A DNA stretch of 64,000 nt from Advenella mimigardefordensis DPN7 (GTDB lineage: Bacteria > Pseudomonadota > Gammaproteobacteria > Burkholderiales > Burkholderiaceae_B), in contig NZ_CP003915.1 in the NCBI RefSeq assembly GCF_000521505.1, positions 62,001 through 126,000 on the forward strand, read 5' to 3'. Within the stretch, counting starts at the first letter, position 1. The number at the start of each line of letters is the position of its first letter. A program made the translations under genes and the position numbers. The notes beneath the pieces were generated by a model that ran no database searches, was not told the DNA's origin, and was given only the letters and a program-made list of their open reading frames with translations. Shown one piece after another: positions 25,517 through 33,487 of this stretch.

Positions 25517-26575
25517 ATGAGTGACAAAAGCAGCGAGGAGAAGTCACAACCGGCGTCGGAAAAGAAGCTGCGGGACTCACGCAAGAAAGGGCAGGTAGCC
25601 AAAAGCCAGGACATGATTACGGCGCTGGTGGTGCTGGCCTGTGTCGCCTATCTGAGCTATTTTGCGGGCGATGTCTCGGCGCGCGTGCTGGCGCTGTTTC
25701 AGCAGGTCGCCGATGCGCTGGCCTCAAGGAATATGGTATTCACCGAGACCTGGCCGACCCTGCTGGGCGCGGCGCTGGATCTGCTGATGCGCACAACATT
25801 CCCGCTATTGCTGGTGATCGTACTGGTGGTAATCCTGGGTAATATGATTATTCAGAAGGGCTTTTTGTTTTCGGTGGACCCGGTCAAGCCCGACTTCAAT
25901 CGCCTGAATCCGGCAGAAGGGTTCAAGCGCTTATTCAGTGCGCGCAATCTCGTTGAGTTTTTGAAAGCGGTTTTTAAAGTGGCAGCCCTTGCCGCTGCAT
26001 TTGTGTTCGTCTATCGGGCGAGCCTGCCGCTACTATTTGGTGCACCGGCCTGTGGTGTGGATTGTATTTTTGAATCATTCAAAGTGCTGTTCGTGCCGAT
26101 TACATTAACCGCTGTGCTGGCCTTCTTCATTTCCGGATTGGTTGATCTGCTGCTGCAGCGTTGGCTGTTTGCTCGGGAGATGCGCATGTCACATAGTGAG
26201 TTGAAGCGCGAACGTAAAGATATTGATGGGTCTCCCGAGATCCGCAAGGAGCGCAACCGCCAGAGAAGGGCATCACAGGTGGCCAGTTCGGCAAGGGGGG
26301 CGCATATGGCGAGTGTGATTGTGGGCGGGCCGGGGAACTGGATTGTGGGGCTGCGCTATCGACGCGGAGAAACCAAGGTGCCGGTAATTGTTCATGTGGT
26401 GCAACCGGGTTCGTCGGAAGAGGCTTGGTTTGCGCAACAGCGAGAGACCACTCCGCTCATTCATGACCCCGGACTGGCCGCAGACATCGCACGTCGTGCC
26501 CGCGTTGGTGACGCGTTGCCTGATGCATTCTTCGAGCGTGTCGCACGGATCCTGGTTAAGGAAGGACTGATCTGA
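25517..26575 (+). CDS. sctU: T3SS switch protein SctU with degenerate autocleavage site
   Basis: 352 aa, FlhB/YscU family. N-terminal KKLRDSRKKGQVAKSQD, four membrane helices (about residues 30-215), then a cytoplasmic domain with KRERKDIDGSPEIRKERNRQRR. The family's cleavage motif Asn-Pro-Thr-His is replaced by Gly271-Pro-Gly-Asn-Trp (SVIVGGPGNWIVGLRY aligns with the usual VVANPTHYAVALRY). The cleavable Asn and the Thr/His are all absent, and the reading frame is intact. The rest of the domain, including a late LVKEGLI helix, is normal. Self-cleavage is therefore unlikely; how substrate switching works is open. Confidence 0.93.
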   Translation: MSDKSSEEKSQPASEKKLRDSRKKGQVAKSQDMITALVVLACVAYLSYFAGDVSARVLALFQQVADALASRNMVFTETWPTLLGAALDLLMRTTFPLLLVIVLVVILGNMIIQKGFLFSVDPVKPDFNRLNPAEGFKRLFSARNLVEFLKAVFKVAALAAAFVFVYRASLPLLFGAPACGVDCIFESFKVLFVPITLTAVLAFFISGLVDLLLQRWLFAREMRMSHSELKRERKDIDGSPEIRKERNRQRRASQVASSARGAHMASVIVGGPGNWIVGLRYRRGETKVPVIVHVVQPGSSEEAWFAQQRETTPLIHDPGLAADIARRARVGDALPDAFFERVARILVKEGLI

Positions 26576-26738
26576 TTAATGACAGTCGTGATAAAAAGCC
26601 ACGTGATTTTGTAACGAGTTGAAAGTTTAATAAGTCTGTCACCTCGGCATCGGAAAATAAACTGCTCTTTTATGAGTTGGGCCTTTCCTTTTCCGGGTCG
26701 GGCCCGCAAGTATCAATTTAATTTTTCAGGAGTTGATT

Positions 26739-26903
26739 ATGAGTGATGTTAGCCAAGTGAGTGGCGGCGGTGGCGCCGAAGATTCAATCGCAAAAATGGA
26801 AGCGGCTTTTGATCGCGCCATTGAACTGTCTGCCAAAGTGACAGAAATCACGACAGAGAAAAAGGCAGAACTTGACGCTTCCAAACAGCGTCCACAAAAC
26901 TAA
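26739..26903 (+). CDS. 54-aa needle-subunit candidate (NopA-like position)
   Basis: 54 aa, preceded by AGGAG and followed closely by an intrinsic terminator. A Gly-rich N-terminus leads into a single amphipathic helix, EAAFDRAIELSAKVTEITTEK, and a KQRPQN tail. The size, isolation as a short strongly terminated transcript and position between sctU and sctD fit a needle subunit; in rhizobia I recall nopA lying just before the sctD-like gene. The last 40 residues are closely repeated in the 154-aa protein at 33488. Needle assignment is inference. Confidence 0.6.
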   Translation: MSDVSQVSGGGGAEDSIAKMEAAFDRAIELSAKVTEITTEKKAELDASKQRPQN

Positions 26904-26916
26904 TAGATGCCTTCCG

Positions 26917-26944
26917 GGTCAGGGTTTGCGCCCTGACCTTTTTT
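26917..26944 (+). terminator. Rho-independent terminator after the 54-aa gene
   Basis: GGTCAGGG (26917-26924), loop TTTGCG, CCCTGACC (26931-26938), then six T. A textbook stem with U-tract, 14 bases after the stop and before sctD, which must therefore have readthrough or its own promoter in the next 45 bases. Confidence 0.9.
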
Positions 26945-26990
26945 GGCTGGCTGTTTCTATCGCAGCCGGTATTGAAAAAATATTAACTTT

Positions 26991-27875
26991 ATGTCAGTCG
27001 TCATTGAACAGGAGCGCGAGACGCCCAGGCTGTATATTCTGAGCGGCGTTCATCAGGGCGGAGTTGCTCCGCTTGGCTCACATGCCCGCTATCTGATCGG
27101 CGCCAGCACAGATGGCGACATTGTCCTGCGTGATCAGGATATTGCTGCGCATCATGTCACGCTGGAACTGGATGCAGACAAGGTCCGACTGACCTCACAC
27201 GCCGATCAGGTCAACATTGAGCGCCGACCGCTGCTTGCGCCGGGTGAAACATACGAACATCGCCTGCCATTCACGTTCTCGGTGGGCTCGGTGCGCATGC
27301 GCGTGGCGGGTGCAACGCACCAGGAAAAACCAGCTGCCGGTCTGGCCGCCGTGGGCTCCAGGGCGATGCTTCCGGTCCTGGCCGTGTTGCTTGGCTCCCT
27401 GCTGTTCGCGCTTTTGTATATTCCGGGAATGGCGAGCGAAACCACGTATCGGCCGGATGTCGGTATAGATCGACGCGCGACGCCCAGGGTTGCGATAGAC
27501 GTCGTACGCGAGCAACTGAAAACAAAACTGATCGAAGCCGGGCTGGGCAATCTTGAGGTTGATGCCGTTGCCGGGCAGTTCAATGTGGTCGGCGAGGTAT
27601 CTGAGCAGGCACGCAAGCAATGGCATGATATCCAGGTATGGTTTGATCGCACGTATGGCGCCAGCTATCAACTCAGATCGAATCTGACGCTGGCGCAGGC
27701 GCCTGAACTGTTTATCAAGGCGATCTGGCTGGGCGAGGCACCTTACATTGTCGCCGATAGCGGCGAACGTCGTTATCAGGGGGCCGTTGTGGCAAATGGC
27801 TGGGTGCTTGAAAAAATCGGGCTGCATGAACTTGTCCTGGCCAGGAACGGCCGGCAGCATGTACTTCGCTATTGA
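26991..27875 (+). CDS. sctD: T3SS inner-membrane ring protein SctD
   Basis: 294 aa. An N-terminal cytoplasmic FHA-like domain (GVAPLGSHARYLIGASTDGDIVLRD, with IAAHHVTLELD), one membrane helix near residues 125-147, and a periplasmic ring-building region with ANGWVLEKIG near the end. This matches the SctD layout, shorter than YscD, like the rhizobial y4yQ type. The ribosome site is weak. It starts the second T3SS transcript block, sctD to sctC2. Confidence 0.85.
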   Translation: MSVVIEQERETPRLYILSGVHQGGVAPLGSHARYLIGASTDGDIVLRDQDIAAHHVTLELDADKVRLTSHADQVNIERRPLLAPGETYEHRLPFTFSVGSVRMRVAGATHQEKPAAGLAAVGSRAMLPVLAVLLGSLLFALLYIPGMASETTYRPDVGIDRRATPRVAIDVVREQLKTKLIEAGLGNLEVDAVAGQFNVVGEVSEQARKQWHDIQVWFDRTYGASYQLRSNLTLAQAPELFIKAIWLGEAPYIVADSGERRYQGAVVANGWVLEKIGLHELVLARNGRQHVLRY

Positions 27876-27890
27876 GGAGCGGTCGTAACC

Positions 27891-28280
27891 GTGCGAATCA
27901 ACCGGGCTGATATTGATCTGTGGCGTGCACGTGAGCTGCAGGGCACACATCGCGTAAACGAGGCGCAACCTTCATCGGTTCCGGAGCGTCGCTTTGATGT
28001 GCGTAGCGGCAAACCAATGACCGACCGACGGCGTCGCGTGGGCAATGTGGATGCGCTGGATGCAACGCCGCCATTAAATTCATTGCTGGAGGAAACCTCC
28101 GGTAATGTCGCTATTTTGCGCCATCTGATCGAACAGGTGCTGCCCACGCTCCCCATGTCCGACGATGTCCGGCAATGCGCAAGTGCACTATTTATCGAGG
28201 ACATGGAGCATCACCGCCGGGTCCTGGAGGCACACTCGGGGGAAGATAAGGAAATGGAACTTGACGGAAAACTGGAATAG
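27891..28280 (+). CDS. T3SS-linked protein of unknown function, 129 aa
   Basis: GTG start 15 bases after sctD with AGGAG at the sctD stop. N-terminal half basic and probably unstructured (RRFDVRSGKPMTDRRRRVG), C-terminal half helical (LLEETSGNVAILRHLIEQVL, EDMEHHRRVLEAHSG). No signal peptide. I recognise no family. Its position between sctD and the TPR protein suggests a cytoplasmic accessory, perhaps a chaperone, gatekeeper fragment or length-control factor, but none can be shown. Confidence 0.7.
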   Translation: MRINRADIDLWRARELQGTHRVNEAQPSSVPERRFDVRSGKPMTDRRRRVGNVDALDATPPLNSLLEETSGNVAILRHLIEQVLPTLPMSDDVRQCASALFIEDMEHHRRVLEAHSGEDKEMELDGKLE

Positions 28281-28605
28281 TTTGAGTGTAGAGTGGCTTT
28301 GCCGGCGAGCCGCTCTGCTATCCGATAATGGCTATGTTCATCGTGGCCTGGTTTATCAGCTGGTGGCTTATCACATGGAACCGCTGGATAAGCGTGTTCA
28401 ACGCGGACTGGCAAAAATGTTTGTGCTTGCCGGCGATGGCGCGCGCGCACTTGAAATGATAAAAAAGCTGGAGCAGGACGAGCAGGAGGCTGAGGAACTT
28501 TCCCTTTCGCTGCTGCGTGCCAGCGCCCACCTGCTGTTGGGCCAGACCGAACAGACTGCCAGGATACTGGCACAGCATCTTGATGCAACAGGAGATGCCG
28601 GATGA
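28261..28605 (+). CDS. Small TPR-like T3SS accessory protein (y4yS-like position)
   Basis: 114 aa from TTG 28261, chosen because AAGGA lies 8 bases upstream; there is no in-frame ATG or GTG nearby and the frame overlaps the previous gene by 20 bases. Helical, with two TPR-like hairpins (RVQRGLAKMFVLAGDGARALEMIKKL and LRASAHLLLGQTEQTARILAQHL in overlapping parts). In rhizobial systems a TPR protein of this kind sits next to sctV. Its last ATGA overlaps sctV. Probably a chaperone-like adaptor. Confidence 0.72.
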   Translation: MTENWNSLSVEWLCRRAALLSDNGYVHRGLVYQLVAYHMEPLDKRVQRGLAKMFVLAGDGARALEMIKKLEQDEQEAEELSLSLLRASAHLLLGQTEQTARILAQHLDATGDAG

Positions 28606-30752
28606 AGGCGCAACTGAATCGCTTTGCGAGCGCCGCTGCCCGGCGCAGCGACATGATTGTCGCTTCGTTCATTTTGATTGCAGTCGTGATGATGGTGATT
28701 CCGTTCCCGACCTATCTGGTAGACATGATGGTGGGATTCAATATTTCCTTCGCGGTCCTGATCCTGATCGTGGCATTCTATAGTGCACGAGCAGTGGATT
28801 TTTCGGTTCTGCCGCCGGTTATTCTGCTGAGTACGCTGTTTCGCCTGTCGCTCTCCATTACCACCACACGTCTCATTTTGCGTGATGCGGATGCGGGCGC
28901 GATTATTGCTGCCTTTGGTGATTATGTGATCGCCGGCGATGTGGTGGTGGGTATCGTCATCTTTCTGATTATTACCATCGCGCAATTTATTGTAATTACC
29001 AAAGGCGCGGAACGCGTGGCCGAAGTAGGTGCACGCTTTACGCTGGATGCCATGCCGGGTAAACAAATGAGTATCGATACGGATTTGCGCAACGGCGATA
29101 TTGATCAGGCCCTGGCCAAAGAACGCAGAAAAAATCTGGAACGTGAAAGCCAGCTTTTCGGTGCCATGGACGGGGCCATGAAGTTTGTCAAGGGTGATGC
29201 CATCGCATCGCTCGTGATTCTTTGCGTCAATTTATTCGGTGGTCTGGTGATCGGTACCTTGCGGCACGGGATGTCATTTTCTGACGCCATGAATACCTAT
29301 TCCCTGCTGACTGTCGGTGATGGGTTGATTGCACAGCTGCCGGCGCTGATGACAGCGGTTGCAGCGGGGATTGTGGTAACACGCGTCAATTCTGATCGTG
29401 ATATTGATCTGGGTGCTGAAATCATCGAGCAGTTGGGGGCAAACACCAAAGTACTGGTGCTATGCTCCGCGATTCTGTTTCTGATGGCACTGGTACCGGG
29501 CTTTCCCGCCTATGTATTCGTCGGTTTGTCGCTTCTGACGGGGACCTCAGCTTATTTCGCCAACGCCAGACAACGTGCCCGGAAAATCGAGGCCGAGCGC
29601 GAACAGCAGGAGCACAGCGGTGACGCTGCTGCGGTTGGGCAGGAGCCGGTTGCCGCCTCACAGAGCGCAGCGGACTGGACCGAGCCGTCTACTGCGCGAT
29701 TGCAGCTGTGGGTGAGTCCGGCAACGGCCGCAACCCTGCAATTGACTGCGCTGCAGATGTCCCTTGCGCAGGCCAGTGCCTGGGCGGAGCAGGCACTGGG
29801 CGTGCCTTTCCCCTCTCTCGGCTTTAAACAGGATTCACAACTGGCCGAGCAATTGTTCAGCATCTGCATTGATGGCGTTCCGGTGTCGGGCGGTACATTG
29901 CATCCGCAATGCGTGTTTCTGACGGGCGATCTTGCCGTGGTCAGCATGCTGAATATTGAAACGCCGGATACCCTGACGTTTGATGGCAGAAAAGCCGTCT
30001 GGGTAAGCGAGCGCCACGCAGCGGATCTGGAGCGACTGGGCGCCCGCGGTCTGTCTCGCGAACAGGTTCTTGGCGAATATATGCGCGTGGTCCAGATAAA
30101 ACACGCCCCCGAATTTTTTGGCGTACAGGAAACCCGTCAGTTGTTAAGTGAGATGGAACAGAGCCATCCTGAGCTGGTCCGTCAGGCCTTGCAGGCCGTG
30201 CCCTTGCAGCGTCTGGTGGAAATCCTGAGGCGCCTGCTGGAGGAAAGGGTTTGCATCAGTAATCTGCGGTCAGTGCTGGAGACACTGGTGCAAATCGGTG
30301 ACGGAACGTCGGTGCCGGTACTGGTCGAGAATGTGCGGGTTGCCCTTGCCAGACATATTTGCCATCAATATGCGAATGAACACCGAACGATCGGCGCTTA
30401 TGTGTTTTCGGTTGAACTGGAGCAGGAGATCCGCAGGGAACTGAGCTCATCCGATGCGCGGACCCTGGCGCTGTCTTCTGATTTGAGCCGCAAACTGATC
30501 AGCGGATTGCAATTGGCCATGCGCGACGCAAGCACAGTGGCTCAGCCGGTATTGATGGTTGCTGCGGATATGCGCCGTTATATACGACAGTATCTGGTTC
30601 GGCATGGCACGACGATACCGGTCATGGCTTATACCGAACTGGCGCCTGGCTATGTCTCTCACCCGGTCGCGATACTGCGGGGGGATGGCACACCTGAAAT
30701 ACCTGCAACCGAGTCGTCAGAAGCCGGACAGGAACAAAAAGTGGCGGCCTGA
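28602..30752 (+). CDS. sctV: T3SS major export apparatus protein SctV
   Basis: 716 aa, FHIPEP/LcrD family. Eight membrane helices in residues 1-330 with the diagnostic ERVAEVGARFTLDAMPGKQM and the SIDTDLRNGDIDQ motif, then a cytoplasmic domain (about 360-716) that forms the nonameric ring. Starts with ATGA overlap to the previous gene. Length is usual. Receives substrate-chaperone complexes and helps drive export using the proton motive force. Confidence 0.97.
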   Translation: MKAQLNRFASAAARRSDMIVASFILIAVVMMVIPFPTYLVDMMVGFNISFAVLILIVAFYSARAVDFSVLPPVILLSTLFRLSLSITTTRLILRDADAGAIIAAFGDYVIAGDVVVGIVIFLIITIAQFIVITKGAERVAEVGARFTLDAMPGKQMSIDTDLRNGDIDQALAKERRKNLERESQLFGAMDGAMKFVKGDAIASLVILCVNLFGGLVIGTLRHGMSFSDAMNTYSLLTVGDGLIAQLPALMTAVAAGIVVTRVNSDRDIDLGAEIIEQLGANTKVLVLCSAILFLMALVPGFPAYVFVGLSLLTGTSAYFANARQRARKIEAEREQQEHSGDAAAVGQEPVAASQSAADWTEPSTARLQLWVSPATAATLQLTALQMSLAQASAWAEQALGVPFPSLGFKQDSQLAEQLFSICIDGVPVSGGTLHPQCVFLTGDLAVVSMLNIETPDTLTFDGRKAVWVSERHAADLERLGARGLSREQVLGEYMRVVQIKHAPEFFGVQETRQLLSEMEQSHPELVRQALQAVPLQRLVEILRRLLEERVCISNLRSVLETLVQIGDGTSVPVLVENVRVALARHICHQYANEHRTIGAYVFSVELEQEIRRELSSSDARTLALSSDLSRKLISGLQLAMRDASTVAQPVLMVAADMRRYIRQYLVRHGTTIPVMAYTELAPGYVSHPVAILRGDGTPEIPATESSEAGQEQKVAA

Positions 30753-30764
30753 TCTGTACGAACA

Positions 30765-32162
30765 ATGAAGAAGCAAAAAATTACGCATGCAATATGCAAC
30801 GAGAGTGTCACTATGCAAAGTAAAAAAAATACCAACTGTGCGTCTGTCAGCCATCAGATGGCGTGCAGCGTGAGTCGCTCAGTACGGGCGGGCTTGCTGC
30901 GGTTGGGGCTTGTCATGGGTGCCATGTGCCTGATGCTGGTCAGTCCTGTCACCTGGGCGCTGGAAGAACAGCTGACGATGTCGGTTGGCAAGGGCGATGG
31001 TCAGGTCATCCATTTCAAACGTGAAGTTAAGTCGCTGGTGGTTGCCGATGAAAAAATTGCCGATGTACAAATGATCAACAGTCGCACCGCCTATTTGTTT
31101 GGCAAGGCAATTGGCGGTACACGCATTACCGCACTGGATGCCAATGATACTGCCTTCATGGACGCGCAGGTGATCGTGGGAACGGGGGTACGTGGTGGTA
31201 ATGTGCAGGAACAGGCTACGGGCAAGCGTGTTGTGGCGCGCGGTCAGGTGAGAAATCTTGAGCAGGCAGTGCAGCAGGGGACGCAACTTTCGGGGCATGA
31301 CGGTAACGGCGTGCAATCGGTGAATATGATGACCCAGGCGAATTTGCCGCAGATCAATTTGCGCGTGCGCTTTGCCGAAGTTTCCAGGCAGGAGTTGCTG
31401 AGCTACGGCGTAAACTGGAGTGCGCTGTTCAACTCCGGCAACTTTGCCTTCGGTCTGGTCACGGGTGGTTCGCTGACACCGGCAGCAGGGGCCACCAATG
31501 TGATCTCGGGCGGGTTCAGGTCGGGGGGTGCCAGTATTGATATGCTGCTTGATGCCTTGCAAAGTAACGGCGTGCTTGAAATCCTGGCCGAACCTAATAT
31601 TACGACTGTAACCGGCCGCTCCGCCAGCTTTCTGGCAGGCGGAGAAATTCCTGTGCCGGTTCCGGTGAATCGCGATATGGTTGGCATTGAATACAAATCC
31701 TATGGCGTGTCTCTGGTCTTTACCCCCACGCTCTTGCCCAATGACCGGATCTCGCTGCAGGTCCGTCCCGAAGTGAGCACACTGGCCAGTTCGGGGCTGG
31801 TCGAAATCGCGGGTACGACCGTGCCCTCGTTCAGTGTGCGCAGGGCCGACACGCAAGTGGAGGTCGGCAGCGGACAGACCTTTGCGATTGCCGGTTTGTT
31901 TCAGCGCGGCAATGCAACCGATATCGATAAGCTGCCCATATTGGGCGATATCCCCATTCTGGGGCAGTTGTTCCAGTCCAGACGCTTTCAGCGCAATGAG
32001 ACCGAACTGGTTATCCTGATTACGCCGTATCTGGTCAAGCCTGTCTCGGGCAAGGCCAGCGCGACGCCGCTGGATTCGGCCCGTGAAAATCCGGCCAGAT
32101 TGCTGATGGGTGGGCCGGCTGGTTTGAAGAATTCGTCGAATTTTGGTTTCTATGTTTACTAG
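30765..32162 (+). CDS. sctC2: T3SS secretin pore subunit, Tad/CpaC-like (RhcC2-like)
   Basis: 465 aa. Signal peptide (MCLMLVSPVTWALEEQ), a pilus-assembly-type N domain (QLTMSVGKGDGQVIHF, KSLVVADEKIADVQMINS, GGTRITALD), and a secretin domain with NLPQINLRVRFAEVSRQELLSYGVNWSA (here in part), the VPVPVN and YKSYGVSLVFTPTLL strands, and IPILGQLFQSRRFQRNETELVILITPYLV. The architecture is that of Tad pilus CpaC/RcpA rather than of YscC, as known for rhizobial RhcC2. ATG 30765 or 30813 may be the start. It forms the outer-membrane pore with the sctC1 product. Confidence 0.88.
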   Translation: MKKQKITHAICNESVTMQSKKNTNCASVSHQMACSVSRSVRAGLLRLGLVMGAMCLMLVSPVTWALEEQLTMSVGKGDGQVIHFKREVKSLVVADEKIADVQMINSRTAYLFGKAIGGTRITALDANDTAFMDAQVIVGTGVRGGNVQEQATGKRVVARGQVRNLEQAVQQGTQLSGHDGNGVQSVNMMTQANLPQINLRVRFAEVSRQELLSYGVNWSALFNSGNFAFGLVTGGSLTPAAGATNVISGGFRSGGASIDMLLDALQSNGVLEILAEPNITTVTGRSASFLAGGEIPVPVPVNRDMVGIEYKSYGVSLVFTPTLLPNDRISLQVRPEVSTLASSGLVEIAGTTVPSFSVRRADTQVEVGSGQTFAIAGLFQRGNATDIDKLPILGDIPILGQLFQSRRFQRNETELVILITPYLVKPVSGKASATPLDSARENPARLLMGGPAGLKNSSNFGFYVY

Positions 32163-32172
32163 GAAGAGGGGT

Positions 32173-32556
32173 ATGATGTCTGGAGCGATGCGCAGTGTCA
32201 TGGTGGTATGTCTGCTTGGCACGCTATACGGATGTACCTCTATGAGCGAGTCGGGATACAGTTCCCGCATGCTTCCCGTCACGACGCCGGGTGCTGTGGG
32301 ATATGGCTTTATACCGCAGGCCTGTCTGGCCGACGATACGCCGGGCAGCGAAGCGCGCCTGCCTCCCGGATGTGCGAACGAGCTGAATCTGGCTGCGATG
32401 ACGGTGAATAAAGAGGATTTGCATCGTGGCCAGGAAATGGGTCCGGCCATGGTTGCGCCAGCGGTGATCGCGGTCGAGCGCTATCTGGGTGTAAGATCAG
32501 ATGAAGAGCAGGTGAGGCAAGACGAATTGAAACGCGAATCGCGGACAGCCGATTAG
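32173..32556 (+). CDS. CpaD-like lipoprotein next to secretin
   Basis: 127 aa. Signal peptide with lipobox LYGC (Cys at about residue 19). The segment RLPPGCANELNLAAMTVNKEDL resembles the conserved core of Tad-pilus CpaD lipoproteins; here it is quoted over 20 only as two parts, RLPPGCANELN and LAAMTVNKEDL. It begins 11 bases after sctC2 with AGGAAGAGG upstream. Probably a pilotin or partner for the CpaC-like secretin. It ends in a 4-base tail-to-tail overlap with the TadD-like gene. Confidence 0.75.
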   Translation: MMSGAMRSVMVVCLLGTLYGCTSMSESGYSSRMLPVTTPGAVGYGFIPQACLADDTPGSEARLPPGCANELNLAAMTVNKEDLHRGQEMGPAMVAPAVIAVERYLGVRSDEEQVRQDELKRESRTAD

Positions 32557-33356
32557 GCGTGTGCGCCCTGTCGCGTGGCGAAGGTGGGGATCAGCCCGAT
32601 GGCCGACGCGCGCCTGGCTGGATCGCCAATATCGCGGATGCGCCGGGCCTGACCAAGCAGACTGCGGCGTTCCTTCCTAGGCATGCCCTGTAGCAGTTGT
32701 TCCGCCTGCTGATCTTCATTGGCCAGCACCAGAATCAATACCTGGCGCCGCGCATGATGCGGTTCCGCAAGAGGTGATGCCATGACATTTGCCATTTTCT
32801 GGATGGCGTTGGGGAAATCGTTATCCAGGGCATAGGCCAGCGCCTGGTTTGATTTTATTTCCAGATTATCTTTATCCAGTGCTTCTGCTGTGTTGAATGC
32901 TTCGTGGGCATGTGCAAAATTGCCTGTTAGCGTCGCAGTGATGCCAAGCAGATTGAAAGCGGCGTATGTGTTCAGTTTTGGCGCAGCATCCGAGATCAAT
33001 GCATAGGCGCGTTCCGTATTGCCTTCCAGCAACGCAGCATAACCCAGGCCCAGCACGGCTTCCGGATCACCGTCACGCAGGCGATACACTTTGCGGAATG
33101 TTTCGGAAGCCGCTTTGGGATCGCCGTTACGCAGGTAAGCCTGACCCAGCCCAAGCAGCATATCGGGATTGCCCGGCATTGATACCACAGCCCGCTCGTA
33201 CAGCGTGACAGCAGATGCAGTATCGCCGCGTCGTGACAGGTCTTCTGTCAGGCGTGTCAGACGGGCTTCTTCGGCAGATAGTTTGGGGTGGCTGGCACAT
33301 CCGCTCAACACCGAAAGGGTCAGAGAGACGAGCAACGCATGCCGGAATAAATACAT
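32553..33356 (-). CDS. TadD-like TPR lipoprotein
   Basis: 267 aa. Lipoprotein signal VLSGC (Cys about residue 19). Several TPR repeats: AVTLYERAVVSMPGNPDMLLGLGQAYLRNGD, ASETFRKVYRLRDGDPEAVLGLGYAALLEGN and following; each repeat quoted only by its position (about residues 48-80, 82-115, 130-180). TadD lipoproteins work with Tad secretins in pilus assembly. Here it accompanies a T3SS secretin, so a role in SctC assembly is likely. Convergent with the CpaD-like gene. Confidence 0.82.
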   Translation of the reverse strand: MYLFRHALLVSLTLSVLSGCASHPKLSAEEARLTRLTEDLSRRGDTASAVTLYERAVVSMPGNPDMLLGLGQAYLRNGDPKAASETFRKVYRLRDGDPEAVLGLGYAALLEGNTERAYALISDAAPKLNTYAAFNLLGITATLTGNFAHAHEAFNTAEALDKDNLEIKSNQALAYALDNDFPNAIQKMANVMASPLAEPHHARRQVLILVLANEDQQAEQLLQGMPRKERRSLLGQARRIRDIGDPARRASAIGLIPTFATRQGAHA

Positions 33357-33487
33357 TATGTGTAATATTTGAGCGGAATCAGCCCGACATTAAAACATCT
33401 TTATATGACGAACTTGTGGCAGTGATGTTGCGCCCAGCAGGCACCATTGCACAACCATAATAATTGCAGTTGTGTTTAGTACTGATA

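Noticed and set aside
26310..26360. A frameshift explaining the missing NPTH motif in SctU
   Set aside because: Flanking residues align with the family on both sides in the same frame, and the other two frames do not yield NPTH.
30879..32450. A 523-codon open frame on the minus strand opposite the secretin gene
   Set aside because: It is the antisense shadow of a GC-rich coding sequence. The plus strand encodes a full secretin with signal peptide and family motifs; the minus frame shows His/Arg/Gln-rich nonsense composition.
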